Shown here: piece after piece, positions 37,593-47,379 of the stretch
How positions within the stretch are numbered: the stretch's first letter is position 1
Layout: the number at the start of each line of letters is the position of its first letter
Source: Cystobasidium ongulense
Taxonomy: Eukaryota; Basidiomycota; Cystobasidiomycetes; Cystobasidiales; Cystobasidiaceae
Assembly: GCA_022835595.1 (NCBI GenBank)
Contig: BQUP01000001.1
Span: forward strand, 2,170,001 to 2,234,000
DNA length: 64,000 nt
Direction of reading: 5' to 3'
Notes under the pieces: model-generated
What the model was told of the DNA's origin: nothing
Databases searched by the model: none
The model's input: the letters and a program-made list of their open reading frames with translations, nothing else
Translations under genes and position numbers: made by a program

Positions 37593-39293
37593 ATGACCAG
37601 CACGACGACCATACAGGTGAGCATAGAGCACCATCCACAATTACCTATGTTCGCAGCTCTAGCTAACCTGAAGGCTTCCAATCCTCCCAGCTCGCTCGAC
37701 GCGCTGAAGACTTCATTGATGGAAAGCGAGTAATCGGTGGCTATCTGGTATCAGTTCCCCTCGCTATAATTGCGTTGGTACTATATGCACTACTATCTGC
37801 GGTAGCATGGTATCGTGAGTTCATTGAGCTTATCAACTAGCTTGTCTATGTCAGCGCTGGTGCTGATGCTGTATTCCGTGATATTTGGCTAGAATGGGCA
37901 ACCATCAAAAAGCAAAAGTTCATGCTCACCTTGACGATTGGCACTTCTAGTGAGTACTCAAAGGTCATTGCTCTACCTGCATAGCCTTTAACTCACCTAC
38001 TCTATGTTTGTTTCAAGCTATGGCAGTGAGTCTGGAATGCAATATCCTGCTCCTGCTAATGCATACTAACAACACAATTTCGCCAGCTTGGATATGCGAT
38101 TAGAGCGGGCATGCATTACAACTACGACTCTGTTGGTTAGTGGTTCAGTCATTGCTGCGACACAGCCTAGCCTCTTTACTGATGCCGTGTACTCGACAGG
38201 CCTTTATGCCATCTCGACACTCTTCGTTCTCCTGAGTGTGAGTAGCTATTCTCTTCCTGCGGAGTATAGAACTACCGACAGTATACTGAGTAAGTATACT
38301 CAAAATAGCCCTGCTCTTTCTTAGCCCTGGACTACATGCTCCTGGGTCGACTAGCAAATCATCTCGGTCCAGACACAGTCGCGAAACGATGCCTTCCCAT
38401 CCGTACAAATTGGATCGCCAAGTTCTTCGTCACTATGGATATTGTAACCTTCTGTATCCAGGGTGGAGGTGGAGGTCTACAGACCTCCGACGATCCCGAC
38501 CAAGCGAATTTGGGTCATAAGGTAAGCTGCCTCTACTTTTGATGTATGTGGTTAGATAGAGTGCTCACAATCAGCTCCACTATCTAGATTGCATTGATCG
38601 GTGTCATTCTACAAGCTGCTACCTTTGGCACTTTCTCCATCATCCTGGTGTACTTCGGCTTCAGAGTGTAAGTGAATGCCTGCGTAGCTTGGCCTGTACA
38701 TATAATGACCCGCGTCTCGCTCAATACAGACGCCAGCTTTACCCTGAAAAGTGGCACGTACGCCGACAGCATGGTCGGGAATCTCTATTGCGAATTTTCG
38801 GCAAGACACCGATACACAACTGGCGCATTCTATATACCTGCATGCTCTTGACATGCGTCGCCTTCATCACTCGTTCCGTTTTCCGAGCTATTGAGTTTGC
38901 TGGTGGATACGATGGCGTGAGTCCTTTTGCCGATGTCTGTCATTGAATACTTGTAATTACTAACATGTTGAATGCCTTTTCTAGTACGTACAAACTACCG
39001 AAGCTTTCTTCTACTGCCTCGATGCATTGCCAATCTTCCTTGGGCTTCTCGTCTTCATCGTCTTCTACCCGCCCCGATTCTTTATGGACCGTATCTTCTG
39101 GGACGAGCCTGCAGTCAGCGAGGCAGCTAGTACGGCTCCGTTGGACAAAGAGGATTCTTTTCGCATGTCACAGATGAAATCGCAACGTAGTGGAGGATAT
39201 AGTCAAGCACGTCAGGAAGGGTACAGCCAAGGACAGCAAGGCGGTTATAGTCAAGGACAGCAGAGAGGATATTACCAAGGACAACAGGTTTAA
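37593..39293 (+). CDS. RTA1-like protein (lipid-translocating exporter family)
   Basis: Seven-transmembrane fungal family (Rta1, Rsb1, Pug1, Rtm1) linked to sterol/sphingoid-base stress and lipid asymmetry. The start MTSTTTIQ is split from LARRAEDFIDGKRVIGGYLV by a ~75-nt intron. Diagnostic blocks: LLGRLANHLGPDTVAKR, FFVTMDIVTFCIQGGGGGLQ, LGHKIALIGVILQAATFGTF, HNWRILYTCMLLTCVAFITR, SVFRAIEFAGGYDGYVQTTE and AFFYCLDALPIFLGLLVFIV, ending helix 7 with FYPPRFFMDRIFW. Membrane segments number about seven to nine, so the first (LVSVPLAIIALVLYALLSAV) may be an extra N-terminal anchor or signal. The cytosolic tail has four 8-residue Gly-Tyr-Ser-Gln repeats. About seven exons. Confidence 0.9.
39195..39290 (+). 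repeat. Four 24-bp tandem repeats encoding GYSQGQQx
   Basis: Units at 39195-39218, 39219-39242, 39243-39266 and 39267-39290 encode GYSQARQE, GYSQGQQG, GYSQGQQR and GYYQGQQV at the very end of the RTA1-like protein. The in-frame minisatellite is low in complexity and rich in Gln, Gly and Tyr. Confidence 0.9.
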
Positions 39294-39732
39294 TTGGCTT
39301 GCTGACCAAAGAAGTACAAGCGCACAGGAAACGAAATATATCTAGACGCACATTGTGTGCACCATTGACAATTCAAGCATCAGTTTATTCATCGTTGTAG
39401 AGATTTTACGCCTCATATAGGAAAAAAATTGTTTATCGTTGTATTCTCAAATCTCGTGCTTTCAGGCAATTCGAAAAAACTTTTTTATGTTATCTGACTA
39501 CACACCCAGTGATTCAATGTTTGATCAGAATGCTATGAGAGCTCAAGGAGCATCCCAAGGGCTTAATGAGTGGGTGCAAGATTAGGCTGAAGCGGAACAA
39601 AGTCGCTTGTGAGGCAAGCGATCGGCGACTGGCATGGACGCTTGGAATCAGTTGCTTCAACAGGTTAGCCACATCCCAGTACCAACCACCCCCAGGCAGA
39701 CACATTGAAGAGACGTCGGTGTACGTTTCGCT
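39294..39732. other. Intergenic, RTA1-like 3' side / SPP2 promoter
   Basis: About 440 nt, with A and T tracts near 39422-39490 that probably mark the RTA1-like terminator. No gene. Confidence 0.45.
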
Positions 39733-41275
39733 ATGAGCCATCGCAACGGCGGCGAGAGCTCTGTCTCGTTCAAAATCACGAACCCGACAGGCTCAACGAG
39801 TTCTCGGCCACAAGCCTCGACAAGCTCTGCCAGACCTCCAAGAGGCTCACGTGGTCATAGTCATAAGCATCAGAGATACGAGTCAGACTCTGAGTCCGAC
39901 GATGATGACCTTGGACGCTTTGAACGGCGTAAGGCCAAAGACGAGTCAATCAGTGGCATCGATAGCAAAGGCATCCGGTATGTTGGGACCAGGTCGTGAG
40001 CTTGAAGGGACTTTACTGACCAGTTCTTGCTCTTCCTGTAGATCTTCTTCAGCACCAAAGAAAGACAAACCTCTTGTCATTCCATCGATACCGAACAAGG
40101 ACTTTCGACGTGCCGCACTAGAGCTTCGAGCGCAGAAAGAAGGCCGACAACGCTTTATACCTGGTCAAGTCTCCACTATGCAAGGAGGTGATGTGAAGCC
40201 AAGAGTCTTGACGGAAGATGAGCGAAAGTTCCTGGAGAGCGAGAGCAATGTGCAGAGAATCGGCGACAAGCTGGCTACTGGAGGCATTCGGCACAGAAAA
40301 GCCGCACCTGCGGACCAGTCGAGCTCGCAGGATGTAGACATGGAAGGAGACAAGACTCCTGTACCCGGAACGAACGGGTTCTCCAGGATGCTGGAAGCTG
40401 AAGAAAACAGCATGGCAGTTGATGCTGATGCTCTCGCTTTACGAGAACTACTGCAAGACCACGACGTGGAAGAAGAACCAGAGGCCAAAGTACACATCAT
40501 ACCTCAATCTACTGCTGCTGTTACAGAAGAAGAAGCGTACGCATTGGACGTAGCAAATCGCCCAGATACACCTGATCTTGAAGCATATCAGCGGGTGCCG
40601 ATAGAGGACTTCGGAGCAGCTTTACTGCGAGGTATGGGAGGCGGCAACAAGCCTAGACAGAAGGTGGAGGCCTACGTACCCAAACAGAGGACTGCTTTGC
40701 TCGGTATCGGCGCAAAGAGCCGGGAGGAAACATTCGGAAAAGACTGGGTCGCGCAACAAGACAATGTAAAGAAAGGCTCGAATAAGCGGGAGCAAATGCG
40801 ATTTATGCCTTTACAGAAGATTGAGAGACCATCATCTAGTGGCACAGCCAGTCCAGCACCTCTTCCCATCGAAACCGGCAAATCCGAATCTAGCTCTAGT
40901 CGTCGCAGGCGCTATGATGATCATTCAGATAGTGAAGATAAGGGCAGACGGCGCAAGAAATCCTCCAGACGTTCGTACGATGAAGACTCTGAGGATGAAG
41001 CGAGACGGCGGAGACGGAAGCGTGAGAGATCACGTAGTCCTCGAGCCGATGACAAGGATATGAGTCGTAAGGAAAGCAGCAGAAACGACGAACGCGCATA
41101 CGACTCCACCAGAAGTAAGGGAGGCAGAGATGACCGTGATGACCGCAGTCGACGAGATCGCGATAGCGGGAGAGACCGAGATGTCAAGGATAGAGATACA
41201 GGTCATCGTCGAGATCGTGACCGGGATGATAGAGACCGAAAGTATCGAGACGATGATAGAGACAAGCGGCGGTAG
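39733..41275 (+). CDS. SPP2: Pre-mRNA splicing factor Spp2/GPKOW-like (G-patch)
   Basis: Spp2 is the G-patch activator of the DEAH helicase Prp2 in the activated spliceosome. Two exons (39733-39977 and 40042-41275). The N-terminus starts MSHRNGGESSVSFKI, as in Spp2/GPKOW proteins (VSFxI near the start), followed by a Ser/Asp-rich segment, then KPLVIPSIPNKDFRRAALEL and RFIPGQVSTM. The G-patch motif is in YQRVPIEDFGAALLRGMG, followed by YVPKQRTALLGIGAKSREE, which is how the family continues after the motif. The C-terminal ~150 residues are an extended RS/RD tail (DRDRDDRDRKYRDD), like SR-type domains in metazoan GPKOW and not in yeast Spp2. No KOW domain is obvious, so this is Spp2-like plus an RD tail. 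Confidence 0.88.
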
Positions 41276-41508
41276 GACCTTGTACAATAGCATCCACATG
41301 AGAAGTCGCTTTTATCGTATTTCCGCCCAGCCTGTAACAAATCGAAGCCATCTACGGCATGCCTACATCGTGTTGGATTCGAGCATTGCCTCGTAATCAG
41401 GGCTTCCCATATAGACTGTATACCTTTTCTGTATTTTGCAAGCAATTGTGGCGGAGGGACCAAAAGCGAACCGAGTGCCAGCTTTAGTAGGCTAGTCACA
41501 GATCAACC

Positions 41509-42587
41509 ATGTCAGTAAGAACTTCCGTTTCCAACCTTCTCCCGTACACATTCAACAGAAAAGCAGCACCATCATGCAATGCGCTTTGTGCTCGAGCGAC
41601 ATTTCGTAGCTTTTCAGGCGGTGCCGGCCGATCAGCAACATTCAAAAAGGTCGACCTTACAAGTCCAAGTAAAGATTACATCTCTATACAGCCTGGCAGT
41701 AATACAAGTTTAGAAGATATTCCTCCTAATGACCTGGAAGTCTACCCCGACTTCATGACGGCTCGTGAACAGGAAATCCTGCTAAGTGCCGCCTTAAAGA
41801 AGCTCGACTCGATGGCCAGCAGAGAAGAGCGCAAGAAGCGGCGAGAGTGGAACAGAGCGCACAAGATTCAGACACAAACGGAGATCAAAGGTACAGATGA
41901 ACTTCTGCTCGCCTTTCAACTGCCTGTCTGACTTTGTTTTGACAGGCTTTGCTCCGGACGAGGTCTACGCATTTGAGCAAAGACATTTTGACGGAGGTTA
42001 GTACATTTCGACACGTGCATGTACATCTTTGTGGAACTAGCTAACGGAATATTGTGCAGTCATATCGGGTTACAGAGAGTCAACGCTGTCCGAATGGCCG
42101 CTCTTTGAGTCCCCTGAACATAACTCCACGCTAGCTGGCACTCTGAAGCGAGCCTACTCGCTCATGCTCGACGAGAACACACTGCATTTGGATAACCCGC
42201 TACAAACACCCAACAAGCTTCTATCCCATCTACTGCATCTCTCATCTACCGGCTATATCCTGCCTCATGTGGATAATATCGAAGCGAGTGCTGGAACAAT
42301 CCTCGGCCTCTGTCTAGGCTCAGAGCGGCATCTAGTCCTCACAAGCACAGAAGCTGGCTGCGAAGAACACAAAATAGAGGTCAGATTGCCTCCAGGATGC
42401 GCATACATACAAAGGTGCGCTCACCGTTCTACGAATTTCGAGGCCGGCCTAACATTCATCTTTCAATTGTTGATGTAGAGGCCAAATCCGATACAAATGG
42501 AGGCATGAGATCCCCGCAGCCGATACGAGCAATGAAGCACAAGTTGGTCAGAGACTTAGTGTGATGATTAGAGTGAGCATCGTCTAA
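41509..42587 (+). CDS. ALKBH7-like 2-oxoglutarate/Fe(II) dioxygenase, mitochondrial
   Basis: AlkB-family non-haem iron dioxygenase of the ALKBH7 branch, a mitochondrial protein tied to necrosis and fatty-acid metabolism in mammals. The N-terminus is rich in Arg and Ser and free of acids (MSVRTSVSNLLPYTFNRKAA), typical of a mitochondrial presequence. Core motifs: GFAPDEVYAFEQRHFDGVI, GYRESTLSEWP, LLHLSSTGYILPHVDNIEAS (the HxD iron ligands), GTILGLCLGSERHLVL, then PPGCAYIQRGQIRYKWRHEI with the distal His and the Arg that binds 2-oxoglutarate (RYxWxHEI). Four exons; the last splice (acceptor ATGTAG before 42479) is needed to restore the RYxWxHEI motif. Stop at 42585-42587. Confidence 0.88.
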
Positions 42588-43217
42588 TATCAGAACCTCG
42601 TTGGTTCCTTTGCACCGCTGATGAACTTCACGGCTTCAGGACCGTTTAACTTGAGCAAGGTTACCCGTTTAAAATTGCAGTCCTCGCGCGCGCACCAGGC
42701 CGAATTCGAACACAAACGCCAAAGTGTGCGGTTGAAGTTGCGTCGGCTACATTCTTGCAGACATTCTTTATCGCATTCTCGGGCGGCGTTCCTAAGGCGG
42801 TCTGTCCAAGCGAAATGCTCGAACTGGCTTCGGAATGAGTACACAAGGCCACACGAGCAAACACAAGAGCGGATGTTCCACATGAAACGTCAATCCACGA
42901 ACACGGACTCCTTTCTCTTCACAATTCCATTCCAGTCGACACTCGCAACCAAGCATTGGCGCCTTGCGGAACGCATGCACCACTGCCCTTAGCCGAATCT
43001 ATAAAAGACCAGGCTTTCTCCTTCTCACTCTTTCCTTCTCTCATCACTCATCCTCATCAGCCTCTCACATCCTCCCCATTTCAAAGTTTCTCCAACTGTC
43101 TCTTCATACTTTACCATCGGGTCGCTCCTCTAGCCAGGATACCGTACTTCCCCTTTCTCAAATAGATCTTCATTAAGATCATCACATTCATTCAACACAC
43201 ATCACACATCACGCAGA
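42588..43217. other. Intergenic, ALKBH7-like 3' side / secreted protein promoter
   Basis: About 630 nt. Plus- and minus-strand open frames (about 97-123 codons) exist around 42590-42992 but resemble no family. The right part contains a core promoter described separately. Confidence 0.45.
43000..43007 (+). promoter_or_regulatory. TATA box of the secreted-protein gene
   Basis: TATAAAAG lies about 215 nt upstream of the ATG at 43218. It is followed at 43016-43100 by a strongly CT-rich stretch (TCTCCTTCTCACTCTTTCC), the usual initiator and TSS context in fungi. It is the clearest TATA box seen in the window, suggesting a highly or conditionally expressed gene. No in vivo evidence is available from sequence. 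Confidence 0.65.
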
Positions 43218-44854
43218 ATGCGATCCTCTACCCTCCTCCTCAGCTGCGGAGCTGCTCTTTCTGCTAGCATGGGCGGCGCTGTGGCAGCACCCATCGCTGG
43301 CATTATTGATGGCATCATCCCAGTAAGTACAAGACCTAACTACCTCTACTTTAGGTCAGTGGTGCATTAGCTGACCATGCTTGCAATAGTCTGCCTTCCG
43401 ATCCAACAGCTTCAATGCTGCCACCAATCGAAACAACGATAACAACAGGCAGACCGGTGCTCTCTTGGAGTCCCTCAGAATCCTTCCCGATGATGACAAC
43501 GACGGCCTCGTCGACGTCAGTGGCCAGCTCAAGGCCTTAGAGGATGGTTCTCTTCTAGACCTTACAGGTCATGTCAGGGTTGCAGGCCTACTAGATACCT
43601 GCGTTGAAGTCCTGGTAAGTACTCATCTGCTATACGCTTCCCCTGACATGGTACCTGTTGCTGATCGACGGGCATTGCATCTGTAATTACAGGTCGACGG
43701 TCTACCAACACGAAGATGCGGCAGAAAATCGGGTTCTCGCAAGCACAAGCACACCGGCGGCCTTCGAGACGACTGGTCCAAGGAGGAGCATCGCCGCTGC
43801 TCGAACCACTTCAGAGCATGGCACAGACACCAGGATAAGAAGGATTGCAGCGACGAACTTGGCAATCTCAGAAGACGCATAGCTGAGCTAGAGCGCGAAT
43901 TGGAGGTGAGCATTAGGGCCTAAGACTTTTTTTCAAGCATGCATCTGATTATATCTCTTATATTACAGCACTGCCGCAAGCCATCCGACACTTTCAGACC
44001 GAACTACCAAGTCAAAGCCGTCAAGCCGAGCAACAACTGGAACGGAGACCACTCGAATAATAACCACTGGCAGAACAATGACTGGAATAACGACAAGCAA
44101 CCCGAGCACTGGACCTGGACCGACGATACTGGCAAAGTATGGCGTAACGAGGCTCATGATTGCAAGCACGGTGTCTTCACATATGTCGACAAGGACAACA
44201 TCAATGTCAAGGTATGTATACTCCCGCAACTTGGATCAGGCCGAGCCGTGGACTGATAATGTGCTTCTTGCTTCGTTGCAGGCTTGTGTCCAAGCCAAAG
44301 TCGATCTAGGCGTCGCTACGGTTGAAGCCGATGTTCGAGCAACCGCAACGATTGACCTCTCCGAGGGCAAGGTTGATGCGACTGCCAAGGCTAAGGCCAA
44401 AGTTGATGCTGGTCCGGTACATCTAGATAGCGATGTAAGCTTTCGCTTTGGTCCAGGACTATATTTCGCTTCCAGATTCTCAGCTGATAAATCTTCGCTT
44501 GTTCGCAGACTGACGTGAAGGCGAACGTCGACCTCAAGAAGGGACAGGCCGACGTCAAGGTCGACACTGATAACACACTGAAGATTGGAGATACGAAGAT
44601 TGTGGATACCGGACTCAAGGCAGAAGTCGGCCTCAACAAGGAAAATTGCAACGAGGGATCGATACTGAATGCGTAAGATATTCTCACCTCAAAGTGTTCC
44701 ATTTCAATGACTGACTTTGCAATCCACTTATAGTGCTGGACTTTGCGTCAAACTGCAACAACACAGACCAAGCACGGGCAACGATTTCGACAACCATCGC
44801 GGAGCTGGCGGCAGTCTGCTCGGAGGCGTTCTAGGTGGCTCTCGCCCGCTGTAG
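43218..44854 (+). CDS. Orphan secreted modular protein (effector-like or wall protein)
   Basis: I do not recognise this family. Seven exons (43218-43322, 43390-43614, 43693-43905, 43969-44211, 44282-44434, 44509-44672, 44734-44854) keep frame and give 407 aa. MRSSTLLLSCGAALSASMGG then AVAAPIAG is a good signal peptide. Then follow an acidic, Leu-rich part (GLVDVSGQLKALEDGSLLDL), a basic Cys/His-rich segment (GRKSGSRKHKH, RRCSNHFRAWHRHQDKKDC), a short coiled coil (LGNLRRRIAELERELEHC), an Asn/Trp-rich block (NNWNGDHSNNNHWQNNDWN), a Trp/His block (EHWTWTDDTGKVWRNEAHDC), and a repetitive Asp/Lys/Val/Ala region with alternating charge (KVDATAKAKAKVDAGPVHLD, KANVDLKKGQADVKVDTDN). It ends GGSLLGGVLGGSRPL. 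About ten cysteines could pair. No transmembrane helix or GPI signal is evident, so export is likely. Function unknown. Confidence 0.82.
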
Positions 44855-45555
44855 GATCTTCCCGCAGTGCGAATGAGCACCCTGCAAAAAATGCCTCGAT
44901 TCTACCGTCCTTACTTCTGCCTCTAAGCATTCCTTAAATATCTCATCTCTTCGTTCTTGTGATACCAATCTTCGGCAACCGGCCTAAAGGACAATTCAGT
45001 GATGTGTCGGTTCTGATGTGAAGCAGTCAACTCGGAAAAGCAGTCTTAGCAGTAACCTCTCAGTATCGTAATCAGTTGGACAAATACCTGTAGACCTTCG
45101 GATAACCAGCAGTCATCCGCAGCTTTCCACATTAATTGTAACAGTAGACTTTCCATACAATCAGGCTCCCACTGCAATGGAACCATTTGACGCGCTCTAC
45201 GTCTATGCTCGTTTGCCTTGATTTCAGATAATGTGTCTGGAATCTGACAAGTCTCTTGCTCAAGTCTCTTGCGCCTACCGGGAGCAAGAGAGTTTATGGT
45301 TCCACGACGGCAGGACACGAGCAGCGACAATTCTCAAGCTGCTGACTTACGCTATATCATGTAGAGGTGTGATTGAAACTCAGCACAGGCTGCAACCAGC
45401 GTCCTGCCGACCTTTTGCCATGTTCGCTTTCGATTGGATGCTTCAGACGTGCAGCTTTGCCGTCTTTGCTGGTGAGACCCGCTCCAATCGCACACCATCA
45501 GCACGACAGCAGGGCATCCACCAAGGCCACCCAGAGACTCGCACATCGATTCATC
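44855..45555. other. Intergenic, secreted protein 3' side / ATP15 promoter
   Basis: About 700 nt. It contains a protein-like minus-strand frame (45046-45330) described separately; otherwise no recognised feature. Confidence 0.4.
45046..45330 (-). CDS. Possible small hypothetical gene (3' exon only)
   Basis: A 94-codon open frame with coherent protein composition: KRLEQETCQIPDTLSEIKAN, then EHRRRARQMVPLQWEPDC and SLLLQLMWKAADDCWLSEGL, ending in a Leu/Ile-rich stretch. A good donor (GC|GTAAGTC) at about 45358 and an acceptor before 45280 would place it in a spliced transcript. The upstream coding exon and start codon could not be fixed, so the gene could be 45046 to about 45440, divergent from ATP15. 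No family is recognised. It may be a chance ORF. Confidence 0.3.
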   Translation of the reverse strand: MSLLVSCRRGTINSLAPGRRKRLEQETCQIPDTLSEIKANEHRRRARQMVPLQWEPDCMESLLLQLMWKAADDCWLSEGLQVFVQLITILRGYC

Positions 45556-46074
45556 ATGTCTTCCCGCGCTGCTATTAGGTGAGTGCGAAGCTCGTGGGCG
45601 CCCGCCTGCCTTGGTCGACTGCGAGAGCTGGGTGAATGCGAAAGCTGATCTCGCAATCTTCCGCTGCTGCGTTCGAATGAACACCGTCACGACTACTGTC
45701 ATACATCTGCAAACTGGTCCACTCCTACCGCAGCTTCAACAAGTACATCTCCATCGCCGGCCGAGCGACCGTCCAGGCTTTGAAGGAAGAACCTCGAGTG
45801 GCTGCTGAGCGCCGCATGACCGAGATGGGTCTAAGGTGAGCTGGCTGGAGGTTGTACAAACTCTTTGGTGTGGATGTGGATGCTAACTGCTTCCCTCCTT
45901 CAGATACCAAACCTGGCAAAACGGCAAGGCTTCCGAGCAGGTAAGCGAGCATTTGTAGACTTTCTCGCAGCTACGGCAATTGCAATAGCCAGCCTGTAGA
46001 GCATCCCACCACAACCCAGCATACTTACACTCGCATTCAACCGACAGAACTATGTGAAGGCACCTACTGCCTAA
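45556..46074 (+). CDS. ATP15: ATP synthase epsilon subunit, mitochondrial (Atp15 type)
   Basis: Smallest subunit of the F1 central stalk of mitochondrial ATP synthase. Four exons: 45556-45578, 45734-45835, 45904-45940, 46048-46074; they total 63 codons (62 aa, the same as yeast Atp15). Spliced product starts MSSRAAISFNKYISIAG, then RATVQALKEEP and RVAAERRMTEMGLRYQTWQN, ending NYVKAPTA. It matches the family pattern: short basic start, aromatic-Lys-Tyr, AxxRxALKEE, then an aromatic near WQNGK. The family resemblance is modest because the protein is so short. The start codon is in the context ATCATGTC. Confidence 0.8.
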
Positions 46075-46727
46075 GCGGCTAGAGATACCACTTTTGATTA
46101 GGCATGATCGAAGGCTTCAAGCAAGTGCAGACAGCAGACCCGCAGCAAGAGTATTGGGCGTCGGAACATAGAGAGAGCGTTGCTGGAGTCTTGTGACTGT
46201 CTATCTGAGCTGGAAATCAATCGTTTAAACCCTCAAAAGCACGGCAATGCATACACAGTATCTAACAGCCAAACTTCGACCCTGAAGCCATCCGCAAAGA
46301 GAGGATGAACTCCAACCTTGCGCCCTTCGACCTTCGACGCTTTGTATGGCGGGCGATGCAAAGCAGGTCACCCACTCAGACCATCGTACCGCACGAGGAC
46401 ATCACATACACTGACTCAGAGCTGATCGCTTGTCTGCTGTTGGGAAGGACGAACAGGTAGGTAGAGCGAACTGATATTACTGCCCTACCTGAGAACGCAG
46501 CAGGAAGCACAATCCGTATGTCAGCCACGGGACGTCATTCCAAGGGTTCACACTCACTTACAGCAGCCCACCGAAGTCGGCTGGCAATTGCCCGCTCCGC
46601 ATTGTATCGGCCTTGGATAAGTCCGGCTCGGCAGGCCTCTTTTCCAATTTAGCAGTGAACCTGGCCAGCCTGTCCTCATGCATGTCCCTATCTGCTCTGT
46701 ACCATTCTCTACGTCGAGTCTCACAAT
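46075..46727. other. Intergenic, ATP15 3' side / COX7C-like promoter
   Basis: About 650 nt. One plus-strand frame (46269-46460) looks coding and is listed separately; nothing else is recognised. Confidence 0.4.
46269..46460 (+). CDS. Possible coding exon of unknown small gene
   Basis: Open frame bounded by a TAACAG acceptor and an AACAG|GTAGGT donor. It reads PNFDPEAIRKERMN, then LAPFDLRRFVWRAMQ, SPTQTIVPHEDITY and TDSELIACLLLGR. Composition is protein-like, but start and end exons are not resolved and no family is recognised. If unspliced, it would be a 52-codon ORF from Met at 46305 to a TAG at 46458. Low confidence. Confidence 0.25.
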   Translation, partial: PNFDPEAIRKERMNSNLAPFDLRRFVWRAMQSRSPTQTIVPHEDITYTDSELIACLLLGRTNR

Positions 46728-47218
46728 ATGTCACTACGTCTTGCGCACCTTGCTCAGCGAACGGCTCTTCGGCAGTCCAGAGTGACAGTCGTGGAGAGAC
46801 AGCTGGTGCAGGTCAGGGGAATCCGTACGTAGCAAGGAACAGCTCAACGTCGATGCTGCTGACCATGCGGTGCACAACTGATATCAGATATCGAAAACAA
46901 AGTCTATCAAGTAAAGCTTCATGTCGTCGACTTACAGGGGTGTCCTAGTTCCTGACTTGTCTTCCTGAATCAGAATATGCCTTTCGACTATCGCAACCGA
47001 AAGACAATTGGCCTTAAGATCATTGCATTCCTCGGGACCGGCTTTGCGTAAGCTCCTTCGGGGTGTTAAGCCGTGTGGCATTCTCAGCTGAATGTACCCT
47101 TGTTAGTCTGCCTTTTGTGGCTGTTTGGTTCCAACAGTCAGTCCTAGTATTCATGCGCATTAATTGGCACTACCATCGACTGACCACTTGTTCGTGCAGG
47201 AGCAAGAGTCAAAGCTAG
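46728..47218 (+). CDS. Cytochrome c oxidase subunit COX7C/Cox8 type, mitochondrial
   Basis: Single-pass subunit of complex IV in the inner mitochondrial membrane. Five small exons (46728-46824, 46888-46910, 46974-47047, 47107-47136, 47200-47218) total 81 codons (80 aa; yeast Cox8 is 78). The presequence MSLRLAHLAQRTALRQSRVT is Arg-rich without acids. After it come IENKVYQNMPFDYRNRKT (the family's (E)N-x-MPF-D motif), then the membrane helix IGLKIIAFLGTGFALPFVAV and the short tail WFQQSKSQS. The 23-nt second exon and 30-nt fourth exon are confirmed by frame and by the conserved NMPFD and GTGFxLPF blocks. Overlapping frames on either strand are spurious. Convergent with the ZUFSP gene, about 160 nt apart. 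Confidence 0.88.
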
Positions 47219-47379
47219 CTTTAGCTTACGAGTCTTTCGGTACGATGAAGCAGAGCAGTCTATTGCGGTCGACAGGATGACAGAAGTGCAATTGTGTTAC
47301 AACGATACGGCAAACTTAGCCTCGAACGAATCTATTATCATTAACATCTCGCATATAAGAAGGAACTGATGGCGGTCCT

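Noticed and set aside
42590-42992. Overlapping open frames on both strands beside the TATA region
   Set aside because: Both lack domain resemblance, and overlap of this kind on both strands is common in GC-balanced intergenic DNA.
46613-46948. Plus-strand open frame of 111 codons over the COX7C-like gene
   Set aside because: It is out of frame with the conserved presequence and membrane motif, which need the microexon structure.
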